A stretch of 64,000 bases of DNA from Ilumatobacter coccineus YM16-304 (GCF_000348785.1 NC_020520.1:868001-932000); one strand, 5' to 3'; positions 19,871 through 33,090 are shown, counted from the first letter of the stretch. The notes: generated from the sequence alone by a model not told the origin. Numbers and translations: made by a program.

Positions 19871-22800
19871 GTGGACGGATGGGTGCTTTCGGCGTGGGGT
19901 CCGACCGAACTGACCTTCGGGACCGAGCGCGTCCAGTTGCGGCCGCGAGAGCGGGCGGTGCTCGCTGCGCTGGCCGCTCGATCGCCTGCGTCGATCGACA
20001 CCGCCGAGATCGTGACGCTGGTGTGGGGTGACGCGCCACCCAAGACCGCCCGCAACTCGATCCAGAATCACATCGCACGTATCCGATCGGTTGCTCGCGA
20101 CGTGGTGGTCACCACCGACACCGGGTACCGGTTGGCCGCAGAGGTGACGGTGAACAGGGGAGCGTCGCTCGACGACTCCGAGCCGTACGCCGATCTCGCC
20201 GAGTGTGAGCGAACCGACGCGCTGAGGTCTGCGGCATACGTCGCCCGCGACGACGCGTGGATCGCCGACATGGCCGATCGCCTCGATCGCAGCATCATGG
20301 GCGACGACGCCGGCGACACGATCGACGGCATCGAGAAGTGGGTGGCACGCCACCCCGGAGATGAACGCGGTGTCCGCCTGCTCACTCGCGCCCTTGCGTT
20401 GGCGGGGAGGCGCCGCGACGCCCTGGCCGTGATCCGTGACGCGACGCGGAGCGCCGCTCGATCGGGGCACGCTCCCGACCGGGTGCTTCGTGATCTCGCC
20501 CGTCGCATCCTCGACGACGACCCCACGCTCGGCGGCTCGTCGACACCTCCAGCGGACGCCGACGTCGACCCGGTGGAGGTCGGGCATCTCGTCGGCTTGG
20601 ACGACTACGTCGACCGCATCGAGCGCTCCGCCGACGACGGGATGTCGCTCGTCGTCGTCACCGGGCCGGCGGGCATCGGCAAGACCACGCTGGTCGAACA
20701 CCTCCGCGATCACGCCGACGTGCACGGGCGAGCGACGCTGTTGGCGGCGTGTTCACCCGAGCCGTCGATTCCGCTGGAACCCTTCACCGAGATCCTCCAT
20801 CAACTCGCCGATCGATTTCCGGCGGCGTTCGGCTCGCTCGACGACATCGACGTGCTGCGATCGCTCGCTCCGACGCTCGCCGGCGGCGACGACCGGGCGA
20901 TGTCGAGTGGCCGAGTCGATCGCTCGGTGCTGCTCGACGCCGTGGTCGCAGCGTTGCGCTGCGCCCCGGTGCCGTTGACCGTGATCTTCGAGGACCTGCA
21001 CTGGGCGACGCCGTTGACGTTGCAGATGCTCGACGCATGTCTCGCCGGCGACCACGACGGGCAACCGGTGAAGATGATCGTCACGTCTCGTGAGGTCGAT
21101 GCGGAGTTGGTCGGCCGAGCCGTCGAACACGTCGTGGTCGAGCCGTGGCCGCTCGAACGTGTGCGAGAGTACGTCGGCCGTTTCGGACGCCCGGCCGAAT
21201 GGTGTGCTGACGCATCGGCGTGGATCCACCGCCAGTCGGTCGGTACGGCGCTCTTCATCCGCGAACTCAGCGTCGCGGCGCATGCCTCACCGGATGGCGA
21301 GTTCGTCCCTCCGGCGAGCACGCCCGACAACCTGCTCGCGTCGCTGCGTCGAACCCTGCGTGGCCTCGCATCGTCGACCCAGCGAGACCTCGGCGCGGCG
21401 GCGATCCTCGGTCGTCAGTTCAGAGTGGTCGAGTGGAAGTCGATGGGGCTGCGCAGCGCGGCATCCGTCGACGAAGCGATCGCTGCCGACGTGCTCGAGC
21501 GCGTCGGCGACGATCGGCTGGCGTTCCGTCACGACCTGCTGCACCGTCTGGTGCTCGACGAGCTCGCACCCGGTGAGCGCATCGAACTGCACGATCTCGC
21601 CGTCGACGCGATCGGGTCCGACACGTCGCTTCGACGTGACCGGCTCGACGAGCTCAGCCATCACGCGTACGGCGCAGCACCGCTCGACACGGCGAGAGCG
21701 TTGTCGGTGATGCTCGCCGCGGTCGATGTCGACACCGAGCGGTTCGACTACGAAGCCGGCATCGCGAAGTGTCGTGCAGCACTCGAACTCCTCGACACCG
21801 ATGCTCGCCCGGGGGCCGTCGATCGGTGGACGGTCGAGTTCGAGATCCGACTCGGGCAACTCCTACTTCGGCTGGGCGACGGCGCCGCCCTCGATCACCT
21901 GCTCGGCGCAGCCCGGCACGCACTCGAACTCGGCGACGACGACCTCGTCGCCGAAGCGATGCGCGAAGCATGTCGCCTCGGCCCGACGTCGGTGGTCGGG
22001 GGAGTGCACGCCGAAGCGAGCGAACTGCTGGACCGCGCCGTCGAGTCGGTCACCGACGAGCGGGCCGCCGCCGTCGTGGCGACGGCAGGCGTCATGCTCT
22101 ACGCGATCTCGGGTGAGTACGACCGCTGTCGTGCTTTCTTCGAACGAGCCGCGTCGTACCACGGCGACCCCGGCACTCGGGTCGATGCGCTCGGCCTCGC
22201 CGTGCTCGTGCTCACCGAACGAACCGACCTCGATCGACGCATCGAGATGGAACGAGAACTGACCGAACTCTCGAAACTGGTCGACGGTGAAGACGCACGC
22301 TGGAGCGCAGCTCACCTCCGGATGACCAACCAGGTCCAGGCGGGCGACCCGGCGATGCGAGACACGCTCGCGGAACTGGCCACCCTCACGGCGTCGATGC
22401 GGCAGCGGACCCGGCTGTGGGAGTACACCAACTGGTCTGCGTCGGTCGCGCTCACCGATGGTGACGTCGGTGCCGCCGAGCAACTCGCCACGCAGGCGCT
22501 CGACTGCATGGACGCAGTCGCCGAGTCGCTCGTGATGTCGGCGTACGGCGCCCAGTTGCTGTCGATCCGCCACGCCCAGGCCGACGTCGGCGACCTGTTC
22601 GACACGGTGGCGTCGATCGTCGAGGGCGGTGACGCGATCGGCGCGTGGCACGCCGTGTTGGCGTTGGCCGCAGCCGACGCCGGCGACGCGAAGCGAGCGC
22701 GTCGACACCTCGACATCGTCGTGGCCGACGACTTCGCCGTACTCGATCGTGACTACACCTTCAACGGCGCGCTCCACGCGGCGTCGTTGGCGGCGGCGAC

Positions 22801-23050
22801 CATCGGCGCCGTCGACATCGCTCGACTGCTGGCCTCCGAGCTCGACGCATGGTCGGGTCTGTGGGCGTTCGTCGGCACCTGCACCATGGGCCCGATCGAC
22901 CTCGCGTCGGCCCGACTCGCCGAACTCCTCGGTGACATCGAGCGGGCGAAGGCGCTCGCCGGTCGAGCGTTGACCTCGGCCGAGCGTGCTCGCGCACCGA
23001 TCTATGTCGAGCAAGCGGCCGATTGCCTCCGTTCGCTCGATCGCCACTGA
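19871..23050 (+). CDS. Large transcriptional regulator: winged helix, AAA ATPase, TPR-like repeats
   Basis: The product is about 1059 residues if it starts at GTG 19871; an in-frame ATG at 19787 is the alternative. The N-terminus (about 10-95) is an OmpR/SARP-type winged helix (LRPRERAVLAALA, NSIQNHIARIRSVA, DTGYRLAAEV). A BTAD-like helical segment follows. Next is a STAND-type ATPase with Walker A GPAGIGKTT (about 268-276) and Walker B VIFEDLHWATP (about 370). The rest is alpha-helical TPR-like repeat, with no C-terminal LuxR helix-turn-helix. The layout is that of AfsR/SARP activators, in which ligand and ATP control promoter binding. It matches the gene at 46882-50097. The target may be the adjacent toxin-like gene, but nothing in the sequence proves this. 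Confidence 0.83.
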   Translation: MDGWVLSAWGPTELTFGTERVQLRPRERAVLAALAARSPASIDTAEIVTLVWGDAPPKTARNSIQNHIARIRSVARDVVVTTDTGYRLAAEVTVNRGASLDDSEPYADLAECERTDALRSAAYVARDDAWIADMADRLDRSIMGDDAGDTIDGIEKWVARHPGDERGVRLLTRALALAGRRRDALAVIRDATRSAARSGHAPDRVLRDLARRILDDDPTLGGSSTPPADADVDPVEVGHLVGLDDYVDRIERSADDGMSLVVVTGPAGIGKTTLVEHLRDHADVHGRATLLAACSPEPSIPLEPFTEILHQLADRFPAAFGSLDDIDVLRSLAPTLAGGDDRAMSSGRVDRSVLLDAVVAALRCAPVPLTVIFEDLHWATPLTLQMLDACLAGDHDGQPVKMIVTSREVDAELVGRAVEHVVVEPWPLERVREYVGRFGRPAEWCADASAWIHRQSVGTALFIRELSVAAHASPDGEFVPPASTPDNLLASLRRTLRGLASSTQRDLGAAAILGRQFRVVEWKSMGLRSAASVDEAIAADVLERVGDDRLAFRHDLLHRLVLDELAPGERIELHDLAVDAIGSDTSLRRDRLDELSHHAYGAAPLDTARALSVMLAAVDVDTERFDYEAGIAKCRAALELLDTDARPGAVDRWTVEFEIRLGQLLLRLGDGAALDHLLGAARHALELGDDDLVAEAMREACRLGPTSVVGGVHAEASELLDRAVESVTDERAAAVVATAGVMLYAISGEYDRCRAFFERAASYHGDPGTRVDALGLAVLVLTERTDLDRRIEMERELTELSKLVDGEDARWSAAHLRMTNQVQAGDPAMRDTLAELATLTASMRQRTRLWEYTNWSASVALTDGDVGAAEQLATQALDCMDAVAESLVMSAYGAQLLSIRHAQADVGDLFDTVASIVEGGDAIGAWHAVLALAAADAGDAKRARRHLDIVVADDFAVLDRDYTFNGALHAASLAAATIGAVDIARLLASELDAWSGLWAFVGTCTMGPIDLASARLAELLGDIERAKALAGRALTSAERARAPIYVEQAADCLRSLDRH

Positions 23051-23389
23051 CGTTGCTCGACGCCGGCCTCGTACACCGGTGATCCCGTACACCGGTGATC
23101 TCGTTCGACGGTGACGTCGACGGCGAATTCGTCAGGGATCTCGCCAACAATTGTCAGCCCGAGAGGTGCGCAGCCCTCGCCAGATCTGGCATACTCACTG
23201 TCGTTCTTGAGGTGTGGCCCACTCGGGGCACGGTTCGGAGCCGCTGACAGACCGACCGCCGCTGGCCTCGTAGACGGGCGAGCCAGGGCGGTGGTCTTGT
23301 CAAGCCGGGCCCACCACGTGCGCACCGGAGTAGGCGATTCGTTCGTCAGCCTCTAGCCTTTCCGTGACAAGTACACGGTTCTCGCCCGA

Positions 23390-23550
23390 AGACAGTTGGT
23401 CCACACCGCACGTGAGTGACGGCGTGGCTAATGGAACATCGTTCCGCCAACCGAGGTGCATGCCTTCGAAGAAACATCGCTTCGGCGATGCGCTCCTCGA
23501 CGGTGTTCGCATTCGGAAATGCGAGCACCCCGAGTTGCAGCGAAAGGAGG
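23390..23550 (+). promoter_or_regulatory. rplJ leader, probable L10-type autoregulatory mRNA
   Basis: The 507-bp gap 23051-23557 has no gene. Its last 160 bases are structured: GGAAC-ATC-GTTCC (near 23431), CATCGC-TTCG-GCGATG (23475-23490) and a 12-bp stem with a CGGA loop (23502-23529). These precede the Shine-Dalgarno AAAGGAGG at 23543-23550. In many bacteria the L10(L12)4 complex binds such a leader and represses rplJL. A kink-turn was not identified by eye. A TGG-CATACT extended -10 at 23190-23195 is a weak promoter candidate upstream. Confidence 0.55.
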
Positions 23551-23557
23551 AATGCAC

Positions 23558-24097
23558 ATGTCAGAAGGAAACGCACCACGCCCCGACAAGGTGGCGGTGG
23601 TCGAAGAAGTCACAGCGAAGCTCGAAGCAGCATCCGCAGTGTTCGTGACCAACTACCGAGGCCTGACCGTGAGCCAGTTCGCTGACCTGCGGAAGCCGCT
23701 TCGTGAAGCCGGCGCAGAACACAAGGTGTACAAGAACACCCTCGTCAAGCTGGCGGCCACGGCCGCCGGAATGGAAGGGCTTCACGAACACCTCGTCGGC
23801 CCGACGGCGCTCACGTTCGTGAGCGGCGACGTCGCCGCCGCAGCGAAGGCGCTCACCGAGCAGGCCAAGGCCACACCGGCACTGGTCGTCAAGGGCGGCA
23901 TCATGGGTGAAACCATCATGTCGGCCGACGATCTGAAGGTCCTGGCGGATCTCCCGCCCCGCGATGTGTTGCTGGCGAAGTTCGCCGGAGCACTGCAAGC
24001 ACCCCTGGTCAAGACCGCCGGTCTGCTCCAGGCGATGCCCCGCAACTTCGCATACGGCCTCAACGCCCTCATCCAGCAGCAAGAAGAAGCTGCCTGA
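23558..24097 (+). CDS. rplJ: 50S ribosomal protein L10
   Basis: L10 anchors L7/L12 dimers to the ribosome stalk base. The 179-residue product starts MSEGNAPRPDKVAVVEEV. It has the conserved FVTNYRGLTVSQFADLRKPLRE and KVYKNTLVKLA segments, and ends with the helical L12-binding tail (NALIQQQEEAA). Two ATGs lie near the Shine-Dalgarno. The one at 23552 is 1 nt from AAAGGAGG, while the one at 23558 is 7 nt away and is chosen. rplL follows after 110 bp. Confidence 0.95.
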   Translation: MSEGNAPRPDKVAVVEEVTAKLEAASAVFVTNYRGLTVSQFADLRKPLREAGAEHKVYKNTLVKLAATAAGMEGLHEHLVGPTALTFVSGDVAAAAKALTEQAKATPALVVKGGIMGETIMSADDLKVLADLPPRDVLLAKFAGALQAPLVKTAGLLQAMPRNFAYGLNALIQQQEEAA

Positions 24098-24207
24098 TCC
24101 CCGAAACCCTGCACGTGAGTGCTCGCGAGACGAGCGCGGCGTCCGGGTTTCGATGCCAACAGAACTGAACTGCTGGATGACCAGCACGAATCGAAAGAGA
24201 GAACACC

Positions 24208-24588
24208 ATGTCCAAGGATGAAATCCTCGACGCAATTTCCGCACTGACCGTGATCGAGCTCAAAGAGCTCCTCGACGCCTTCGAAGAGAAGTTCGACGTC
24301 ACCGCTGCAGCCCCCGTGGCCGTCGCAGCAGCCGGCGCCCCCGCAGCTGGCGGCGACGCCGGTGGTGGCGAAGAGCAGAGCGAGTTCGACGTGATCCTCA
24401 ACGGCGCCGGCGCCCAGAAGATCCAGGTCGTCAAGGTCGTCAAGGACCTGCTCGGTGTCGGCCTCAAGGACGCCAAGGACCTCGTCGACGGCGCCCCCAA
24501 GCCGCTCATGGAGAAGGCCAGCAAGGAAGATGCAGAGGCCGCCAAGGCCAAGCTCGAAGAGGTCGGCGCAGACGTCGAACTCAAGTGA
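24208..24588 (+). CDS. rplL: 50S ribosomal protein L7/L12
   Basis: The 126-residue stalk protein recruits translational GTPases. It has the N-terminal dimerisation domain ([20 protein letters not shown]), an Ala/Gly-rich hinge and the C-terminal factor-binding domain ([20 protein letters not shown]). GAAAGAGAG precedes the ATG. A perfect hairpin at 24656-24683 ends the rplJL unit. Confidence 0.97.
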   Translation: MSKDEILDAISALTVIELKELLDAFEEKFDVTAAAPVAVAAAGAPAAGGDAGGGEEQSEFDVILNGAGAQKIQVVKVVKDLLGVGLKDAKDLVDGAPKPLMEKASKEDAEAAKAKLEEVGADVELK

Positions 24589-24655
24589 TCGCCGGCGTTC
24601 GTCGACCGCTCGTCGGTCGTGCGAGCGCTGCGCTCTCATGAGCTGAAATTCGAAC

Positions 24656-24683
24656 GGAGCCCGGCGGGAGACCGCCGGGCTCC
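24656..24683 (+). terminator. Perfect hairpin after rplL
   Basis: GGAGCCCGGCGG pairs with CCGCCGGGCTCC around a GAGA loop, without a clear T-run. It lies in the 330-bp gap 24589-24918, which otherwise holds only a small GACC/GGTC hairpin near 24603 and no recognisable gene. Confidence 0.7.
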
Positions 24684-24918
24684 GTCGCGTTCCGGAGCCG
24701 GTAGCGTCCGCCGGCCGACGCCACCGATCGTCTGGTTCTCGTCAACCGATCGCCACGCACCGCGACACGCCACGGTCGCGTCACTGCAGCCCGTGACGCG
24801 ACGCGCGAAAATCGCCCCGAGCCTGACGAACCCTGCACGCGCCTCGCGTTCGTCGAGTCGGTGCGCTGTCGTATCGTGGCGTCATGGGTGGGCCGGGCCG
24901 AGACCAGGGAGCGTCGCG

Positions 24919-25986
24919 ATGACCGGCACTCCCACGCCGCCGCCGCCGCCGCCCGCCCCGCCGCCACCCCCGCCACCACCGCCTCCTCCGCCGCCACAGC
25001 CCGTGGCCATCACTGCGGCAGCGACCGCGCCGTCGCCCACGAACGGCCGCCCACCGCGCCTCGTGTGGGCGTTGGCGGCGATCGGCGTGCTGGCGCTGCT
25101 CGGGCTCGCGGTCGTCGGCATCGTGACGCTGCTCGCCGACGACGACGGTGGCGAGCAACGGATCGCATCGACCGACGAGACGCCGTCGACGTCACCGGTG
25201 ACGTCGGTGGACGACAGCGACGAGCCCTCCGACGCCGCTGCCGATCCGACCGCCGAGGCCGCCGAAACGCCCACCACGGCAGCGCAAGACACGGACCCCG
25301 CAGATGGTGCCGAGCCCGCCGGCGACGAACCTGCCGGCGACGAGCCCGCCGGGGACGAGGAACCGGCCGGAGACGAGGACCCCGCCGACGATGAGGATCC
25401 CGCCGACGATGAGGATCCCGTGGCGGCTGACGATGCCGGAGACGCGGGCGACGCCGATGAACCAGCGGAGTCGCGTGCGGTGGTTCGTGGTGGTCAGATC
25501 TTCTTGGAGGGTGCGGTGCCGAGTGTGGAGGCTGGTGCGGAGATCGAGGCGTTGGCGGCTGAGGTGTTGGGTGCGGAGAACGTGTTCAACGACTATGTGG
25601 TCGACCCGGCAGCGGGCGATCCGAATCTGGGCAATGTGACGGTGGAGGACACGATCAACTTCCAGACCGACAGTGCGGTGATCTTGTCGGAGAGTGAGGG
25701 GTTGTTGAACCAGGGGCTGGCGTTGTTGACGATTCGTCCGTCGATGACGATCACGATCGTGGGGCACACCGATGATCGCGGTTCCGAGGCGACCAATCTG
25801 GTGTTGTCGCAGGAGCGTGCTGGTGCGGTGAAGCAGTGGTTCGTGGATCGTGGTGTTGATGGGGATCGTTTGTCGACGGTTGGCGCTGGTGAGTCGGAGC
25901 CGATTGCCGACAACGGCACGGTGGAGGGTCGTCGGTTGAATCGTCGGATCCAGTTCTTCTTGGAGAACATTCTCGGCGACGCCTGA
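24919..25986 (+). CDS. OmpA-family envelope protein 1 (BON-like plus OmpA C-terminal domain)
   Basis: The 355-residue product starts at ATG 24919, with AGGGAGCG upstream; the longer open frame before it is non-coding in character. The order is: proline-rich cytoplasmic N-terminus (5-35), one membrane helix (about 50-73), an acidic linker with AGDEP and DDEDP repeats (about 85-180), a BON-like strand-helix segment (VVRGGQIFLEGAVPSVEAG), and an OmpA domain. The OmpA domain keeps GHTDDRGSEATN and LSQERA, which bind diaminopimelate of peptidoglycan. The architecture recalls mycobacterial OmpATb/ArfA. Residues 183 to the end are nearly identical to the next gene. Likely it tethers the membrane to the cell wall. 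Confidence 0.85.
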   Translation: MTGTPTPPPPPPAPPPPPPPPPPPPPQPVAITAAATAPSPTNGRPPRLVWALAAIGVLALLGLAVVGIVTLLADDDGGEQRIASTDETPSTSPVTSVDDSDEPSDAAADPTAEAAETPTTAAQDTDPADGAEPAGDEPAGDEPAGDEEPAGDEDPADDEDPADDEDPVAADDAGDAGDADEPAESRAVVRGGQIFLEGAVPSVEAGAEIEALAAEVLGAENVFNDYVVDPAAGDPNLGNVTVEDTINFQTDSAVILSESEGLLNQGLALLTIRPSMTITIVGHTDDRGSEATNLVLSQERAGAVKQWFVDRGVDGDRLSTVGAGESEPIADNGTVEGRRLNRRIQFFLENILGDA

Positions 25987-25993
25987 CCACCCT
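25465..25993 (+). repeat. 529-bp duplicated segment, copy 1
   Basis: This segment covers the BON-like and OmpA domains plus a few bases past the stop. By eye it differs from 27153-27681 at about five positions. Its codons (GTG, GGT, TTG, CGT) are less C-ending than the unique N-terminal parts. Confidence 0.9.
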
Positions 25994-26051
25994 GAGCCAC
26001 CGATCTGATGCGGTCGCTCAAGTTTGTCAGTCGTACCGACGATAGTTCTCG

Positions 26052-27674
26052 GTGAACAAATCGACCTCTACTCCGTTGCCGCCTCCTCCGCCCGTCGTTC
26101 CGGCGAGGCTGGAAACACTCGCCGCAACGCCCACGACGCCCGCAACTCCTGCAGTTTCGGCGCCGACCGCTCCGGTGTCGCCGGTCGCGGTGCCCGCTCC
26201 GCTGACGTGGAATCCGCTGCACCCGTCGTTCGAACCCGCGCCGGTTCCGGCACCGGCCGACGCCGAGTCAGCCTCGTCTCCACCACCGCCGGTGGTGGTG
26301 GCAGGGACCATGACCGTTCCGCAGACGGCCGTTCCGCCAGCCGTGACCGTTCCGCCAGCCGTGACCGTTCCGCCAGCCGTGACCGTTCCGCCGGCCGCCG
26401 CCGTGCCATCGGCTTCATCGCTCTCGGCCGCACCGGCCGTGACTCCGACCCCCGCGCCATCGCCGGTTCCGCCGCCACCCCCGACGCCGACGGTGTCGTC
26501 GCCGCACACGGCGGTCGTGCAGACCGCTCCGGTCGCACTGGCCCAGGTGGCGTCGCCCGCAACGGCACCGCCCCCGGCCGACACACCTCCGACCGCGACC
26601 ACCGCGGCGCCTCGTGGCGGCCGCAACATGTTGGTCACGGCGCTCGCCGTGGTCGCCGTCGGTGTGCTCGGCTTCGTCGGCTTCGCCGTCATGCGCGGCT
26701 CCGACGACGCCGGATCGGCTGACGCCGACATCGTGGCCGACGGCGCACTCGTCCGACAGGGCGACGGCGAAGCGACCGACGGCGCCGCCGACCAGACGGC
26801 TGCTCTGGAGGTGCCGACCTCGGACGTACCGAGCGCCGACGACGCGCCGGCGAGCGGCACCGACGCGGCCGACGCAACGAACGACGAGTCCGCAACTCCG
26901 TCCGACACGGCGACCGACGCCCCCGACACGGCGACCGAAGCGCCCGGCGCCACCGACCCGGTGGCCGACGCTGCCGCCACGGCGAGCACCGCCGACACCG
27001 CCGACGAGTCACCGATCGACGCCGAGGCCGACATCGCGTCCGACCCGGTCATCGAGCCCGACCAGGAACCCGCTGCCGACACCACGGCACCGGCTGCCGA
27101 CACGACGGCACCGACCGTCGATCCGGTCGAGCCGGCGTCGGACGCCAGCGCGGCGGAGTCGCGTGCGGTGGTTCGTGGTGGTCAGATCTTCTTGGAGGGT
27201 GCGGTGCCGAGTGTGGAGGCCGGTGCGGAGATCGAAGCGTTGGCGGCTGAGGTGTTGGGTGCGGAGAACGTGTTCAACGACTATGTGGTCGACCCGGCAG
27301 CGGGCGATCCGAATCTGGGCAATGTGACGGTGGAGGACACGATCAACTTCCAGACCGACAGTGCGGTGATCTTGTCGGAGAGTGAGGGGTTGTTGAACCA
27401 GGGGCTGGCGTTGTTGACGATTCGTCCGTCGATGACGATCACGATCGTGGGGCACACCGATGATCGCGGTTCCGAGGCGACCAATCTGGTGTTGTCGCAG
27501 GAGCGTGCTGATGCGGTGAAGCAGTGGTTCGTGGATCGTGGTGTTGATGGGGATCGTTTGTCGACGGTTGGCGCTGGTGAGTCGGAGCCGATTGCCGACA
27601 ACGGCACGGTGGAGGGTCGTCGGTTGAATCGTCGAATCCAGTTCTTCTTGGAGAACATCCTCGGCGACGCCTGA
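26052..27674 (+). CDS. OmpA-family envelope protein 2 (tandem paralogue)
   Basis: The 540-residue paralogue starts at GTG 26052, 65 bp after the first copy. Its cytoplasmic part is long and Pro/Ala/Thr-rich (1-190), including VTVPPA repeats. A membrane helix follows (about 193-215, ALAVVAVGVLGFVGFAVM), then an acidic Asp/Thr/Ala linker (to about 365). The C-terminal 172 residues are almost the same BON-like plus OmpA unit as its neighbour. The N-terminal parts are only similar in composition. The pair looks like a tandem duplication whose 3' halves are kept alike by gene conversion. Confidence 0.83.
   Translation: MNKSTSTPLPPPPPVVPARLETLAATPTTPATPAVSAPTAPVSPVAVPAPLTWNPLHPSFEPAPVPAPADAESASSPPPPVVVAGTMTVPQTAVPPAVTVPPAVTVPPAVTVPPAAAVPSASSLSAAPAVTPTPAPSPVPPPPPTPTVSSPHTAVVQTAPVALAQVASPATAPPPADTPPTATTAAPRGGRNMLVTALAVVAVGVLGFVGFAVMRGSDDAGSADADIVADGALVRQGDGEATDGAADQTAALEVPTSDVPSADDAPASGTDAADATNDESATPSDTATDAPDTATEAPGATDPVADAAATASTADTADESPIDAEADIASDPVIEPDQEPAADTTAPAADTTAPTVDPVEPASDASAAESRAVVRGGQIFLEGAVPSVEAGAEIEALAAEVLGAENVFNDYVVDPAAGDPNLGNVTVEDTINFQTDSAVILSESEGLLNQGLALLTIRPSMTITIVGHTDDRGSEATNLVLSQERADAVKQWFVDRGVDGDRLSTVGAGESEPIADNGTVEGRRLNRRIQFFLENILGDA
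26331..26399 (+). repeat. 18-bp tandem repeat coding VTVPPA
   Basis: Three exact copies of an 18-bp unit (26331-26384) and a diverged fourth lie within the proline-rich region of OmpA-family protein 2. The unit is a whole number of codons, so copy-number change would keep frame. Confidence 0.85.
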
Positions 27675-27681
27675 CCACCCT
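27153..27681 (+). repeat. 529-bp duplicated segment, copy 2
   Basis: This is the partner of 25465-25993, in direct orientation, 1688 bp apart start to start. The match breaks off 8 bases after the stop codon and at the linker boundary upstream. Confidence 0.9.
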
Positions 27682-27725
27682 CGGCCACGGCCCGCCCGAG
27701 CGCTGCCGGCTGACGTACGTCGGCG

Positions 27726-28976
27726 TCAGCTGTGCGGACCGTAGAACACCGAGTCGACGATCTGTGCGATGAGCCGACCGCCGGCCGGCTCGTCACCGAC
27801 GAGCATCGTCGCCGTCTCGACGAGGATCGCCACGCCGTACGCACCGTCGTCGGCGACGATGATCGCGGTGTCGGCCTCGCTCGGTTCCCCGTCCCACAGG
27901 ACGGCGTGGGCCAGTCCGTTGACCTCGCCGTCGACGCGGACCGGGTCGGCCGCCAGCAGATCGGTGCTGGCGATCACGTCGACCATCGCGTCGACGCCAC
28001 CCTGCGAGGGGGTGATCGTGATGCTCGCATTCGACCCCGTCAGCGGGTCGGCGAATTCGAGGCTGTCACCGCCGTCGACCTGCTGCCACGAGGCGGGGAC
28101 GAGGATCGAGGCGGCGAACTCCGGACCCCCGGCGGTCGTGAAGAACTCGAGTTCGGTGGCGTGGGCCAGCGGACCGATCACCGACGGATCGAAACGCAGG
28201 TTGTCGATCATCGCGCCGACCTGCTCGGAGAGTTCGTCGGTGTCGATGCCGAACGTGAGCACCGACACGAACTGATCGTCGACCTGCGCGGTGCGCACCG
28301 TGCCGAAGGGGAAGGACGTGGTGTAGCCGTCGAGGCCGGCCCAGGTGGTGGGAGCATCGATCTGGTACGAGGCGATCTCGCCGAACGCGTCGATCATGCC
28401 GGTCCGGAACTGCCCGTACGACTCGACCGCGAAGAAGCGCCGCTCGCGCAGCACCGCCATGACGGCCTCGCCCGACGACAACTCCACGAGCAGTTCGGAG
28501 GCATCCGGGTCGTACGTCCACGGTTCGGACTCGATGTCGTCGAAGATGGTGACGGGCTCGATCGAGCCGTCGGTGACCTCCCAGCCCGGCCACACGTCCA
28601 TCGTCAGAAAGCCGCCGCCGAAGTCTTCGCCCACCGTGTCGGCGCCGAGCACGAAGTCGGTGGTCGGCGGAGCGTCGGTCGTGGCGGGGTCGGTGGCCGG
28701 TGGATCCGTAGCCGGTGGATCGGTTGCCGGTGGATCGGTGGCCGGCGGATCCGTTGCCGGCGCTTCCGTGGCGGGAGGTTCGGTCGCCGTGGGAGCGCTC
28801 GACTCGGGTTCGGAACTCGGGGCGGTGGCGCCGGGCGAGTCGTCGGTCGACGACTCGGACGACCCGCCGCCGCACGCTGCGAGGGCGAGCGACGCCGCGA
28901 TCACGAGGGCGCTGCCAGTGCTGCGCAGTGCGATGTCGCCGGAACGAGTCGATGGGTGGGTCCATGAGCGGGGCAT
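27726..28976 (-). CDS. Lipoprotein with Pro/Thr linker, unknown function
   Basis: The 416-residue product starts at ATG 28976. Its signal peptide ends in LALAAC (Cys35), a lipobox, so it is anchored on the outer face of the plasma membrane. A Ser/Glu/Thr segment and five ATDPP-like repeats (about 65-100) form a wall-spanning linker. The remaining ~310 residues form two similar-looking halves (GGGFLTMDVWPGWEVTDGS; FAASILVPASWQQVDGGDS). The family is not recognised. The gene converges with the OmpA pair and is divergent from rpoB. A longer in-frame extension upstream would overlap the rpoB promoter and is not used. Confidence 0.78.
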   Translation of the reverse strand: MPRSWTHPSTRSGDIALRSTGSALVIAASLALAACGGGSSESSTDDSPGATAPSSEPESSAPTATEPPATEAPATDPPATDPPATDPPATDPPATDPATTDAPPTTDFVLGADTVGEDFGGGFLTMDVWPGWEVTDGSIEPVTIFDDIESEPWTYDPDASELLVELSSGEAVMAVLRERRFFAVESYGQFRTGMIDAFGEIASYQIDAPTTWAGLDGYTTSFPFGTVRTAQVDDQFVSVLTFGIDTDELSEQVGAMIDNLRFDPSVIGPLAHATELEFFTTAGGPEFAASILVPASWQQVDGGDSLEFADPLTGSNASITITPSQGGVDAMVDVIASTDLLAADPVRVDGEVNGLAHAVLWDGEPSEADTAIIVADDGAYGVAILVETATMLVGDEPAGGRLIAQIVDSVFYGPHS

Positions 28977-29082
28977 GGGGTCATTGTCGAAACGTCGCGT
29001 GAACCGCGCGTGACCCGAGCACGTCGGGGCTCCAGGGGCCGCTCGGCCACGTTGCAGTTGGGTGCCGTCTGGGAGAGAATGC

Positions 29083-29111
29083 TTGACAGATCGACTCGGC
29101 TTCTTTACCTT
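29083..29111 (+). promoter_or_regulatory. Sigma-70 promoter upstream of rpoB
   Basis: TTGACA (29083-29088) is a perfect -35, followed by a 17-bp spacer and TACCTT (29106-29111). It lies about 230 bp before the rpoB GTG, giving a long leader in the 368-bp gap 28977-29344. That gap has no gene. The promoter shows that rpoBC can be transcribed independently of rplJL. Confidence 0.8.
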
Positions 29112-29344
29112 GTGCCGGAAATCAGGTTCCCGGTTCATCGAGCTGTGGACAACTCACTTCGTCAGATCTTGTCGAGCATGCTCCAGATCTGGTTGATTTC
29201 GCGTGCGCAGCGCCTATAGGCTCGCACGTTGCCGTGCCGTTCCTTTTCTCACCCTCATCTGATGGTCTGATTCGGCGCGCACGGCCTCTGGCAGCACCCA
29301 CCCTGACGTCCTTCTTCGGCGTCGAGAATTTTGGAGAGTGATCC

Positions 29345-32974
<3,630 letters not shown>

Positions 32975-33090
32975 GCCTCACCGCTGGGCTCACGGTGGCG
33001 ACACCACGAGCCCAGCACAGTGACCTTCCGTCCCCCGGGACGATGAACGACTGAATACGAACGCAAGAGCAACAAAAAGGGATCAACAAC

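Noticed and set aside
23552-23554. First ATG as the rplJ start
   Set aside because: It is only 1 nt from the Shine-Dalgarno; the ATG at 23558 has proper spacing and gives the normal L10 N-terminus.
13901-23557. Genomic island with integrase or transposon ends
   Set aside because: No integrase, transposase, direct-repeat ends or tRNA 3'-end duplication could be found by eye around the inserted block.
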